Shown one piece after another: positions 1-7,757 of a stretch of 35,561 nt of DNA. The stretch is from Candidatus Endomicrobiellum porotermitis (GTDB taxonomy: Bacteria; Elusimicrobiota; Endomicrobiia; Endomicrobiales; Endomicrobiaceae): positions 1 through 35,561 of the forward strand of contig JAITQE010000012.1 of assembly GCA_031289055.1 (NCBI GenBank), given 5' to 3'. Position numbers and translations under genes: made by a program. Under the pieces are notes generated by a model, which did not search any database, was not told where the DNA came from, and was given only the letters and a program-made list of their open reading frames with translations. The first letter of the stretch is position 1, and every line of letters begins with the position of its first letter.

Positions 1-1
1 C

Positions 2-313
2 TTGTTTTCCCATATTGGTTACGTCGATGATTACGCCACCGAGAACGAAAGGTTGGAGCGCAGAGGGTTGCAAGAGCTTCTTGACAGAAAATTCCCAGCG
101 GCAGCATAAAGGATTAAAAATATTCCATTAACAGACCAACAGCTAGACGCATACGAACAGTAAGAAGTACTGCAAGAAGCAAGAAGGAAGTATGACCCAA
201 GTTCACAGACAAAGACGAAAATGATTATAAGAGAAAGAGCGTTGCCTACGCTGGTTCGCGTTGGAACTGGAATTGTAAACGAGGGCAGAGGCATAGGTCT
301 TGTAAATAAATAG
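2..313 (+). pseudogene. 3' remnant of an unidentified gene with two in-frame stops
   Basis: One reading frame runs from the window edge to a TAG at 311-313 and is interrupted by TAA at about 107-109 and 164-166. Between the stops the translation reads like real protein: it starts LFSHIGYVDDYATENERLE, continues IPLTDQQLDAYEQ, and ends RVGTGIVNEGRGIGLVNK. The second stop replaces what could have been a Gln codon (CAA to TAA). The charged, Gln-rich composition and the LTDQQ-DAYEQ stretch are faintly reminiscent of large phage or mobile-element proteins, but I do not recognise the family. Its 5' end lies outside the window. An alternative is chance open frame; the continuity of one frame through both stops argues for a decayed gene. 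Confidence 0.4.
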
Positions 314-320
314 ATATTGA

Positions 321-509
321 TTAAAAAATGGTAATGAAATAAAAATTGAAATTATCAACGAGAAGTATGATAGAGATGAAGTGGCTATCCTTGACCAACG
401 ACAGATTGACATCCCCGCCGCCAGTAAAGTCTTGTTGCGCAAAGCTAAATTGAATTGATGAAATAGACAGCCCTAACGCTGAGAATACGCTTGTTAATTT
501 CTTTAACAT
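321..509 (-). pseudogene. Signal-peptide stub of a truncated exported protein
   Basis: The frame opens with ATG at 507-509 behind a good Shine-Dalgarno (AGGAAGA on the minus strand). It encodes a classic signal peptide: MLKK, then a hydrophobic stretch (LTSVFSALGLSISSIQ), then FSFA-QQ as a likely cleavage site. The mature start (QDFTGGGDVNLSLVKDS) resembles the beginning of a surface protein. After roughly 45 residues it becomes a short hydrophobic tail and stops at 62 residues, too short for an outer-membrane protein. The start region therefore looks genuine and the body missing. It converges on the plus-strand remnant ending at 313, so the break may be an old deletion or rearrangement joint. 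Confidence 0.4.
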
Positions 510-689
510 TTTAATCTCTTCCTAAATCATACCACGCTTCATGTTTAGTAAGGCAATATATTTTGGCTAATAAATTATTTACCGCTTCCAAAATGTAAAT
601 TTTTGTAGAATGCTTTCATGCGTTTATTTATCGGTTCTAGTAATATGACTGTTGTTTTGTTGGCAAGGAGCTAAAGAAAAAACGAGATC

Positions 690-718
690 CGCAAAGCAGA
701 AAATATGCGAGCTTTGCG
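690..718 (-). terminator. Probable intrinsic terminator after cysS
   Basis: An 8-bp perfect inverted repeat (CGCAAAGC at 690-697, GCTTTGCG at 711-718) with a 13-base loop lies 39 bases past the cysS stop. On the minus strand it is followed by GATCTCGTTTTTTC. The loop is long and the T-run starts a few bases late, so it is a plausible rather than ideal terminator. The rest of 510-756 shows no gene. Confidence 0.45.
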
Positions 719-756
719 CGTGCCCTTACTTATAGTTTATGGGCGCGGGCAAGAAA

Positions 757-2148
757 CTAAATCTTTTTCATAAGAATTGACGAGCCGTCTTTATTGTCTG
801 CTATTTTATAGCCTTTTTCATCTATGATGTTTCTAATTTTGTCGGACTCCGCCCAATTTTTGTTTTTCCGCGCTTCATTCCTGTCGTTTAAAAGTTTCTG
901 TAAATCTTCATTATTATTTTGTTCCTTAGGCAAAAGAATTCCTAAAGAAGTTTCAGCAAAATCTTCGTAAAGTTTTCTAAATTGTGCAAGTCTTTGCGAT
1001 TTTGCCGTAAACAGTTCTTTTAATATTATATTCTTTAATTCATGAAAATACGACAAAGCTTTCTCTGAATTAAAATCATCATCCAACGCTTGTAAAAAGT
1101 TTTCTTGTAAATCCAACAAATCTTTGTCGTTTATTTCATTGGCTGATTCTTTAGTAGAAGAAAGAAGTCTCAAATACGCGTCGTCAATTCCTTGCAAAGT
1201 ATTCTTTGCCGCATCAAGACCGGCGTCCGAAAAATCCAAAGGGCTAGAATAGTGCTGCGTTAAAAGATAATAACGGACGACTCTGGGATTATATTTTTCA
1301 AATATAGTTTTTAATGTAAAAAAATTATTTAAAGATTTTGACATCTTCTCTTTATTTACCGTAACAAAGCCGTTATGTATCCAATATTTAACAAAAGGCT
1401 TGCCGGTTTTTGCTTCGCTTTGAGCGATTTCGTTTTCATGGTGCGGAAATATCAAATCTTGTCCGCCGCCGTGTATGTCTATGGTGTCGCCAAACAGTTT
1501 TGACGACATAACGGAACATTCTATATGCCAGCCGGGGCGACCTTTGCCCCATGGGCTTTCCCAAGCCGCTTCTTGAGGTTCGTTTTCTTTTGTTTTTTTC
1601 CACAAAGCAAAGTCAAAGGCCGAAAGCTTATCGTTGCAAACGCCTACTCTGGCGCCGGATTTTAAATCGTCAAGTTTTCTTTTGGAAAGTTTTCCATAAT
1701 CTTTAAATTTAGCGACTGAAAAATATACGTCGCCGTCAACTTCGTAAGCAAAACTTTTAGCCTCAAGGTCTTTTATAAAACTTATTATTTCAGGCATCAT
1801 TTGCGTTACTCTCGGATAAATTTCTGCTTTTAAAATATTTAATTTATCAGTTTGAATAAAATAATCGTCTATGTAAATCTGAACTAGATCGTTAGGTTTG
1901 ATATTTCTTTCCAAAGATCTCTTTATAATCTTATCGTCGACATCTGTAAAATTCTGAACATGTTTTATTTTGTAGCCTCTTTTTAAAAGATGTCTTTTTA
2001 TAACATCAAAAGCTACGTATGCTCTCGCGTGTCCTAAATGAACTTCGTCATAAGTCGTTACGCCGCATACGTACATTGATACAAAATTATCTTTTTGAGG
2101 TTTAAATTCTTCTTTTTTATTTGAAAGCGTATTGTTAACTTTTATCAT
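757..2148 (-). CDS. cysS: Cysteinyl-tRNA synthetase
   Basis: Charges tRNA-Cys with cysteine in the cytoplasm; class I aminoacyl-tRNA synthetase. The 463-residue length is normal for the family. The zinc site is visible as C28 (MYVCGVT), C211 in WHIECSVMS and H236/E240 in FPHHENE. The ATP-site HIGH motif is HLGH at 37-40 and the KMSKS loop is at 268-272. The C-terminal DALR-type anticodon-binding helices follow from about residue 310. Start ATG at 2146-2148 is preceded by AAAGGACT. It lies 15 bases after ispDF and is the last gene of the minus-strand operon from the promoter at 4700-4729; a hairpin at 690-718 follows it. Nothing is broken in it. Confidence 0.97.
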   Translation of the reverse strand: MIKVNNTLSNKKEEFKPQKDNFVSMYVCGVTTYDEVHLGHARAYVAFDVIKRHLLKRGYKIKHVQNFTDVDDKIIKRSLERNIKPNDLVQIYIDDYFIQTDKLNILKAEIYPRVTQMMPEIISFIKDLEAKSFAYEVDGDVYFSVAKFKDYGKLSKRKLDDLKSGARVGVCNDKLSAFDFALWKKTKENEPQEAAWESPWGKGRPGWHIECSVMSSKLFGDTIDIHGGGQDLIFPHHENEIAQSEAKTGKPFVKYWIHNGFVTVNKEKMSKSLNNFFTLKTIFEKYNPRVVRYYLLTQHYSSPLDFSDAGLDAAKNTLQGIDDAYLRLLSSTKESANEINDKDLLDLQENFLQALDDDFNSEKALSYFHELKNIILKELFTAKSQRLAQFRKLYEDFAETSLGILLPKEQNNNEDLQKLLNDRNEARKNKNWAESDKIRNIIDEKGYKIADNKDGSSILMKKI

Positions 2149-2163
2149 TATAATAGAGTCCTT

Positions 2164-3309
2164 TTATTTGCCAAAAATTGAAGCCGCAGCCATTGCCGCT
2201 ACGCCTTCGCCGCGCCCTATAAACCCCATTTTTTCGTTTGTAGTCGCTTTTATCCCTATTCTTTGTTTTGGAAATTTTAACGCTTTTGAAATATTAGTTT
2301 TCATATCGTCAATAAAAGGATATATTTTCGGGGATTCTGCAACAACTGTAACGTCTATGTTGTTAATTTTATATTTTTTCTTTTTGAGTTCTTTGTAAAC
2401 ATATTCCAAAAGCAAAAGGCTTGATATGTTTTTATACGCAACATCCGCGTTTGGGAAAAAATGTCCTATATCGTTTAAGCCAGCGGCGCCAAGCAGCGCG
2501 TCCATTAAAGCGTGAAGAAGAACGTCGGCATCGCTGTGTCCGTCAAGTCCTTTAGGGCTTTGTATTTTTACTCCGCCCAAAACAAGGCTTCTTCCTTTTT
2601 TAAATCTGTGAACATCGTATCCAAATCCAATGTACATTTTTCGCCTTTTCAATAATTTTTCAGCTAATACAAAATCTTGTTTCGCGGTTACTTTAAAATT
2701 TGGGAACTTAGTTTCAACGGCTGAAACTTTTATTTTAAGCCTTTCCGCCAATTGAGAATCGTCAGTTGTTTCTCCCGTAATTCTTTTTGAGTACGCTTTT
2801 TTTAGAAGTTTTGTTTCAAAAATTTGAGGCGTTTGAGCATTTCTTAAAACTTTTCTGTCTAAAGTTTTTAATATTTGCTCTTTGGCTGATACTAGTTTAA
2901 TTGTATCTTTAGTTTTTTCAACGGCAATAGAAGCTTTTGTTTTCTCCGCTTCTTTTAAAACTGCCAAAATATCCCGCTTTGAAATAAGCGGTCTTGCCGC
3001 GTCATGCACAGCTACAAAATCAACGTCGTCTTTAATAAGTTCTAAACCGTTTTTTATAGAATCAAATCTTTCCTTTCCGCCTGGCGCAAACTCAACTTTA
3101 TTTAAAAGATTGTTTTTCCGTTTTCTTAAGCTTTCAATCATATATTCCGGAACAACGACTATTATTTGTTTAAAACTTTTTATTGAAGCGAAAGTTTCAA
3201 CGCTCCACGTCAACATTGGTTTGCCGCTAAGTTTTAAAAATTGTTTTGGAGTTTTATGCCCAAATCTTTTACCGGACCCTGCGGCTGCTATTATAACGGC
3301 ATTTTTCAT
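2164..3309 (-). CDS. ispDF: Bifunctional IspD-IspF, MEP isoprenoid pathway
   Basis: A fusion of 2-C-methyl-D-erythritol 4-phosphate cytidylyltransferase (IspD, about residues 1-222) and 2-C-methyl-D-erythritol 2,4-cyclodiphosphate synthase (IspF, about 225-381), steps 3 and 5 of the non-mevalonate isoprenoid pathway. IspD shows the CTP loop [10 protein letters not shown] (8-17), K22, VHDAARP (101-107) and TPQIF (160-164). IspF shows the metal ligands D232-x-H234 and H266, [26 protein letters not shown] (280-286) and the [14 protein letters not shown] tail. A Met at the domain junction ([10 protein letters not shown]) resembles an old IspF start codon. The start ATG overlaps the stop of the upstream broken PIN/TRAM gene (ATGA), implying translational coupling. 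IspE (step 4) is not in the window. Confidence 0.95.
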   Translation of the reverse strand: MKNAVIIAAAGSGKRFGHKTPKQFLKLSGKPMLTWSVETFASIKSFKQIIVVVPEYMIESLRKRKNNLLNKVEFAPGGKERFDSIKNGLELIKDDVDFVAVHDAARPLISKRDILAVLKEAEKTKASIAVEKTKDTIKLVSAKEQILKTLDRKVLRNAQTPQIFETKLLKKAYSKRITGETTDDSQLAERLKIKVSAVETKFPNFKVTAKQDFVLAEKLLKRRKMYIGFGYDVHRFKKGRSLVLGGVKIQSPKGLDGHSDADVLLHALMDALLGAAGLNDIGHFFPNADVAYKNISSLLLLEYVYKELKKKKYKINNIDVTVVAESPKIYPFIDDMKTNISKALKFPKQRIGIKATTNEKMGFIGRGEGVAAMAAASIFGK

Positions 3310-3833
3310 TTAATTTGTCCCGAAGGTTTTCCAAATATTACTTTTCCTGTTGGAGTAAATATTACAGACGTTACCGCTAAGCCAACGTCTTTTCCTATAA
3401 ATCTTTTGGCGTCTTCGGCTATTATTTTGTTTTATCGTCAAAATATCCTATAGCTTGATTGTGTTGCTCGCCCTCTTTTACTAAGAGAGCGGTTTCTAAA
3501 TCGTTTATATTTAAAACTTGCATATTTCTTAAAGACGCTTCTTTACATAAATTAAAGTCTTTGATGAGAATTTTGCTTTTTAGGGATTTTGCAATGTTTA
3601 TAATTGTTAACGCCGGACTTTTAATTTGTTCTAGTTTTGAGTTTAAAAATTTAATGTTTATAGAAGGCGCAATCAATTTCAATTTAAGAGAAACAAAATT
3701 GGTTTTAATTATATCGTAGATTCTGCCGTCCATAAAAACGCTTGAATCTACGACAACGGCGTCTTTAGCGTTTTTATTGTTTTTAAATCAATAAAATTAT
3801 GATAACGCATAACAAAAATATAATAAATATCAT
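3306..3833 (-). pseudogene. Decayed PIN/TRAM-domain (YacL-like) membrane protein gene
   Basis: Pieces of a YacL-family protein occur in order but in different frames. There is a lone N-terminal membrane helix (ATG at 3831-3833, MIFIIFLLCVIIILLI, then a stop). Next comes a PIN domain start (VVVDSSVFMDGRIYDIIKT), its later part (KILIKDFNLCKEA and MQVLNINDLETA), and the TRAM piece (KEGEQHNQAIGYFDD). After one slip the conserved tail reads AEDAKRFIGKDVG, TSVIFTPTGK and VIFGKP. Compared with the family, most of the N-terminal membrane region, the centre of the PIN domain and the PIN-TRAM linker are deleted. Adding one A to the A4 run (plus strand 3425-3428) would rejoin the last frames. The final TGA overlaps the ispDF ATG, so the old operon coupling is still visible. 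Gene order yacL-ispD-ispF-cysS is a common bacterial arrangement, which supports the identity. Confidence 0.85.
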
Positions 3834-3844
3834 ATATTTTCGCT

Positions 3845-4666
3845 TTATTTTAAAAATTTCTTCAAAAGCTTTTCGGCAATTTTTATGTCTGGGAATTTTC
3901 CGGTCCATAGTTTAAAAGCGTAAGCTCCTTGCCAAATAAGCATTCCTTCGCCTGTAAAAAATTTTAACTTATTATTTTTTGCAAATCTCAAAAAAGGCGT
4001 TTTCTTATTATATATAAGATCGTACACAACCAATCCGGTTTTAATTTTACCAAACTTAAATGGCAGACTATCTTCCTTTTTCATTCCGCAGGAAGAACAA
4101 TTTACAAGTAAATCCGCCTCGCCGAGCGTATCTTTAACGTCGTCTATATTTATACTTTTTACTTTAAATTCTTTTGCAAGCGTTATTGCTTTATCTAAAG
4201 TCCTATTTGCTATGTATACGTTTTTTGCGTTCCCAGCTTTTAAAGCAAACACTATGCCTCTCGCCGCTCCGCCTGCTCCAACAACGATAACATTCTTATT
4301 TTTTATGATAACTTTTTTAGATTCTAAATCTTTGGCAAATCCCAAATAGTCGGTGTTATATCCGTAAAGTTTGTTTTCCTTAATTATTACGGTGTTTATA
4401 CTGCCTATTTTTTTTGCATTCTTATCTATAACGTCAACATATTTAAGCGCTTTAATTTTATGAGGAACAGTTATATTAAAACCGTTAAATTTAAGTTCTT
4501 TTAAGGATTCTATTGCGCATTCAAGCTCGTAATCGTTTGGTTCAAACGATAGATAAGCGCAATTCAAATGTTTTTTTTCAAACCATTTATTTTGCAAAAG
4601 AGGGGAAAAGGAATGTTTTACAGGGCAACCCAAAATTGCAAATAATTTTGTTTCGTTATTTAGCAT
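3845..4666 (-). CDS. aroE: Shikimate dehydrogenase
   Basis: Reduces 3-dehydroshikimate to shikimate with NADPH in aromatic amino acid synthesis. Length 273 is typical. The substrate pocket is visible as KHSFSP (17-22), FNITVPHK with catalytic K70, and GYNTDYLGF with D106. The nucleotide fold has VGAGGAARG (129-137) and NRT (about 154-156). The C-terminal EGMLIWQGAYAFKLWTG is the usual lid with conserved Gln. Start ATG at 4664-4666 follows AAGGATT. It is the first gene of a minus-strand operon driven from 4700-4729; the broken YacL-like gene begins 11 bases past its stop. Confidence 0.96.
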   Translation of the reverse strand: MLNNETKLFAILGCPVKHSFSPLLQNKWFEKKHLNCAYLSFEPNDYELECAIESLKELKFNGFNITVPHKIKALKYVDVIDKNAKKIGSINTVIIKENKLYGYNTDYLGFAKDLESKKVIIKNKNVIVVGAGGAARGIVFALKAGNAKNVYIANRTLDKAITLAKEFKVKSINIDDVKDTLGEADLLVNCSSCGMKKEDSLPFKFGKIKTGLVVYDLIYNKKTPFLRFAKNNKLKFFTGEGMLIWQGAYAFKLWTGKFPDIKIAEKLLKKFLK

Positions 4667-4699
4667 TTTAATCCTTAATTAAGTAAGTCTTGTAACAAT

Positions 4700-4729
4700 A
4701 TTTTACAATTAAAGCTTATTGCCTATCAA
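4700..4729 (-). promoter_or_regulatory. Sigma-70-type promoter for the aroE operon
   Basis: On the minus strand: TTGATA (4724-4729), an 18-base spacer, TAAAAT (4700-4705), about 33 bases upstream of the aroE start. Matches are 5 of 6 in each box. Its upstream edge abuts the palindrome at 4735-4755. Confidence 0.6.
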
Positions 4730-4734
4730 GCCTA

Positions 4735-4755
4735 TTGACAACTGCTAGTTGACAA
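4735..4755. promoter_or_regulatory. 21-bp near-perfect palindrome between divergent promoters
   Basis: Nine of ten base pairs flanking the 11th base are considered here: all but the fourth and tenth are complementary (half-site TTGACAACT, mirrored as AGTTGACAA). The plus-strand promoter's -35 box forms the right end, and the aroE -35 begins 6 bases left of it. That position suits a dimeric regulator acting on both sides, but no regulator is identified. Because TTGACA is itself the -35 consensus, part of the symmetry could simply be two promoter boxes. Confidence 0.35.
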
Positions 4756-4778
4756 AATAAATTTACAGGATATATAAT
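4749..4778 (+). promoter_or_regulatory. Strong consensus-like promoter before the truncated barrel gene
   Basis: TTGACA (4749-4754), 18-base spacer, TATAAT (4773-4778), followed by AAGGAA. Both boxes are perfect. No good start codon follows: the open frame that continues is the interior of a gene whose 5' end is gone. Either a promoter now drives a headless gene, or a short product starts at GTG 4854. Confidence 0.5.
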
Positions 4779-6030
4779 TATAAGGAATACGAAGAGCCTG
4801 CAAAGGGGATATGGGCGCAAGCTAAAGGATCAATTATTGATACTGATAAAGATGTGGAATCGCCGCAGACGTTTAAAGTAAACAATACTGGGTTGTTAGC
4901 CGGGTTTGACATGATGACAAGTTCAACGGCTATGGCGGGAGTGTACGTAAAACAGAACAAGAGTTCAATAAGTAAGAGGAGTAACCTACATAAGGGCGAA
5001 GTTAATAGTTGGGGTTTGGGTTTATACGGCGGTGTAGTCAAAGAGAAATACGACGTAAAGGGATTGTCGTAGTTTAGCGCAGACAATTACGAGACGACGA
5101 GATGCTTAACAAGTGAAATAAAAAAAGCGAAGGGAGAATTTAGCGGCGTTAGCGGGATAGTGGATATAGAAGCAGGGTATAGGATAGGGAGCAACAGCGT
5201 ATTGGGCAAGGTAAAGCTGAGACCTTATATAGGAGCAGGATTAGCGTTGATACACGCGGACGGAGCAGACATCTGGAGTTTAGAAGTAAAGGCGAACGAT
5301 TATGCTAGAGCGGGATTAGCGGGAGGAATAGGATTTACAGGTGAGGGAAGAAGGTTTAGATGGAATGCGTCTTGCGGGCTAGACTATGCGTTGAGTGGGA
5401 AAAATGGGGAGATAACGAGCAGATTTATGGGAGGATATAGTTTGCCTAACGAAGTAGCAAACAAAGATTTTCAGTCAAGGAGCGTAACTCTAGATGCTGT
5501 GAGCGTCAGGAGCGATATAGGCTTTTGGTATTATGTGTTAGACGGGCTAGAGGCGTATTGTAGCGGTGATATAAAGTGGTCGTCAATGGCAAAATATGTA
5601 TGGGAACATAGGAGTAAGATATTCGTTTGGTAAATGGATAGACAAGAATATATCGGAGATAGAAACCGGCAATAAGAAGATAAAACAGTTTAGGATAAAT
5701 GCGGTGTTGTTTGAGTTTGACAAGGCGGATATAAAGCCTGAGGCGGAGGAAGAAATAAAGGCGTTAGCCAAGAAGATAGGAAAGAGGTACAAGTTTGAGA
5801 AGATAATAAGGATAGAGGGTCACACGGATTCGCATGGGAGCGACGCGTATAATAATAGGTTGTCGTTGGCGAGGGCGCACGCTGTGCATGAGGTGTTTGC
5901 CAAATATGGTATAGATGTGGCGAAGATGGAAAAGGTTGGGCATGGAGAAAGCAAGCCGATAGATAGCAACGAGCATGAAGAGGGAAGGGCAAAGAACAGG
6001 AGAGTCGAGATATTTGTTGATTTGTATTAA
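4761..6030 (+). pseudogene. 5'-truncated autotransporter-type barrel with OmpA-like C-terminus, stop and frameshift
   Basis: The frame from 4761 begins inside a protein: GIWAQAKGS is the usual first strand of an autotransporter beta-domain. Barrel-like strands follow (GLLAGFDMM, WGLGLYGGV, VDIEAGYRIG, LRPYIGAGLALI). A TAG at 5070-5072 interrupts the frame after KGLS, yet the same frame continues to 5633. At the A4 run 5591-5594 the frame slips; removing one A restores SSMANMYGNIGVRYSFGKW. The last part is an OmpA-family peptidoglycan-binding domain (VLFEFDKADIKPEAEE, IEGHTDSHGSDAYNN, LSLARA, KNRRVEIFV). No signal peptide or passenger remains, so a normal outer-membrane product is unlikely. 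The region is markedly rich in AGG, ATA and GCG codons compared with neighbouring housekeeping genes. A short soluble OmpA domain from ATG 5596 is conceivable. Confidence 0.85.
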
Positions 6031-6156
6031 CATGGCGACTTTCCCGCCGAGCATAAGCCAAATATAAGTTGGCGAAATCGGTTTGTAAAGACGTCAAAAA
6101 AGACCGTTGTCTTAAAAACCTCATTAGGCGTTAAACCGTTTAAAGAACTATTTTTG

Positions 6157-6162
6157 TATAAT
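6157..6162 (+). promoter_or_regulatory. -10 box placed for leaderless transcription of the methyltransferase
   Basis: A perfect TATAAT ends 7 bases before ATG 6170, so the expected transcription start falls on or next to that ATG. No clear -35 is seen at 16-18 bases and there is no Shine-Dalgarno before either ATG (6161 or 6170). Confidence 0.4.
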
Positions 6163-6169
6163 GCTTGCT

Positions 6170-7756
6170 ATGGAAGAAACCATAGAATATTTAACTGTTA
6201 AAAAAGCCAGCCTTTGGGCTACGGATTACATAGGGAAAAAAGTTACAACTTCAAATATTTCTTATTTGATTCAGTATGGTCGTATTGCCAAAGTAGGGCA
6301 TAACGGCTCAACGCAAATTCCCAAACCAGAACTTGTGAAATACTACCGTTCCTTAAGCAAATCAAGAGAAACCGCTTGGAAAGAAAAACTTGGAAAAGAC
6401 TTAAACTGGAAATTGTCTTTTGACAATTTAAAAGAGTCTGACACTACCAAACACATTCACAGGCTTCACCCATATAAAGGTAAGTTTATTCCGCAGCTTG
6501 TTGAATATTTTTTAGACAATCATACCGATACGTTTAAAACAGAAAAATATTTTAGTAAAAACGATATTGTGTTAGACCCTTTTTGCGGTAGCGGAACTAC
6601 TTTGGCGCAAGCAAATGAGCTTGGGTTGCACGCAATAGGCATAGATGTGTCGTCTTTTAATGCTTTTATTTCAAATTGCAAAATTACCGAATATGACGTT
6701 AAAAATTTAGAAAAGCAAATAAATCAAATAACAATTAAGTTATACGCCAAAGTAAAACTCTTAAAATCCGTAGATTTTGAAAATAGTCTCGCGGAAAAAC
6801 TAAAACAATTTAATGATAAATACTTCCCTGTCCCTGAATTCAAATATAAGGTAAGACAAAACCTTATTGATGAGAATAAGTATGGATTGGAAAAAGAGAA
6901 GCAATTCTTGCCGATTTATAAAAAGTTGATCGCGGATTATAAGATAGCGCCGCTTAAAAAAAATCCTAAAACATTTTTAGAAAAGTGGTACGTTAAAAAT
7001 ATACAAAATGAGTTAGACTTTGTTTTTGACGAAATAAAAACAGTTAAAGACGCAAACATAAAGAAAATACTCGCTTTAATACTCAGGCGCGCAACGCGTT
7101 CATGCAGAGCGACAACGCATTCAGATTTGGCAACGCTTGTAAAGCCGAAATCAACTGCTTATTATTGTTCCAAACACGGCAAAATCTGTAAACCTATATT
7201 TTCAATTATGAAATGGTGGTGCTCTTATTCAAAAGATACTGTTAAAAGATTAAAAGATTTTGAAAAACTAAAGACAAACACGCGCCAATATTGTTTAACC
7301 GGAGACAGCAGAACTATAAATATTGTTTCTGAACTTTCAAAAAAACAAAAAGATTTTGCGCAAGTGTTGCAAAAACAAAAAATTTCAGGCATATTTTCAA
7401 GCCCGCCTTACGTTGGGCTTATAGATTATCACGAACAACACGCTTACGCCTATGACTTATTTGGTTTTGAAAGAAAAGATGAGCTTGAGATAGGTCCGCT
7501 ATTTAAAGGGCGAGGGAAAGACGCTTTAAAGAGTTATGTTGAAGGCGTTTCAAATGTTTTAAATAATTGTAAAAAGTATTTAAAAGATGGTTACAATGTT
7601 TTTTTAGTAGCAAATGATAAATATAATTTATATCCTGAAATAGCAAAAAAAGCAGGAATGAAAATAGTAAATCAATTTAAACGCCCCGTTCTAAACCGGA
7701 CAGAGAAAGACAAAGGCGCGTATTCTGAAATTATTTTTCATTTAAAGGCAAGGTAA
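6170..7756 (+). CDS. SPPY-type site-specific DNA methyltransferase
   Basis: Transfers a methyl group from S-adenosylmethionine to an exocyclic amino group of DNA, most likely N4-cytosine, judged from the SPPY motif. Numbered from ATG 6161: a small N-terminal DNA-binding-like segment (TVKKASLWATDYIGKKVTT, about 12-60); the family signature HIHRLHPYKGKFIPQL (98-113); motif I DPFCGSGTTLAQANELG (139-155) with IGIDVS; a Cys/His-rich middle (SCRATTHSDLATL and YYCSKHGKICKP, 314-345); and motif IV SSPPYVGLIDYHEQH (413-427). Motif I precedes motif IV with a long insert that probably holds target recognition. I prefer ATG 6170 because 6161 overlaps the -10 box. The stop is one base from the next ATG, so it is co-transcribed with the ATPase/DUF4435 gene. 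It is intact. The target sequence cannot be read from the gene. Confidence 0.88.
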   Translation: MEETIEYLTVKKASLWATDYIGKKVTTSNISYLIQYGRIAKVGHNGSTQIPKPELVKYYRSLSKSRETAWKEKLGKDLNWKLSFDNLKESDTTKHIHRLHPYKGKFIPQLVEYFLDNHTDTFKTEKYFSKNDIVLDPFCGSGTTLAQANELGLHAIGIDVSSFNAFISNCKITEYDVKNLEKQINQITIKLYAKVKLLKSVDFENSLAEKLKQFNDKYFPVPEFKYKVRQNLIDENKYGLEKEKQFLPIYKKLIADYKIAPLKKNPKTFLEKWYVKNIQNELDFVFDEIKTVKDANIKKILALILRRATRSCRATTHSDLATLVKPKSTAYYCSKHGKICKPIFSIMKWWCSYSKDTVKRLKDFEKLKTNTRQYCLTGDSRTINIVSELSKKQKDFAQVLQKQKISGIFSSPPYVGLIDYHEQHAYAYDLFGFERKDELEIGPLFKGRGKDALKSYVEGVSNVLNNCKKYLKDGYNVFLVANDKYNLYPEIAKKAGMKIVNQFKRPVLNRTEKDKGAYSEIIFHLKAR

Positions 7757-7757
7757 G

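Noticed and set aside
5690-6124. Long minus-strand open frames opposite the OmpA domain
   Set aside because: They are shadows of the coding strand with low-complexity Ser/Pro/Leu-rich translations and no ribosome sites.
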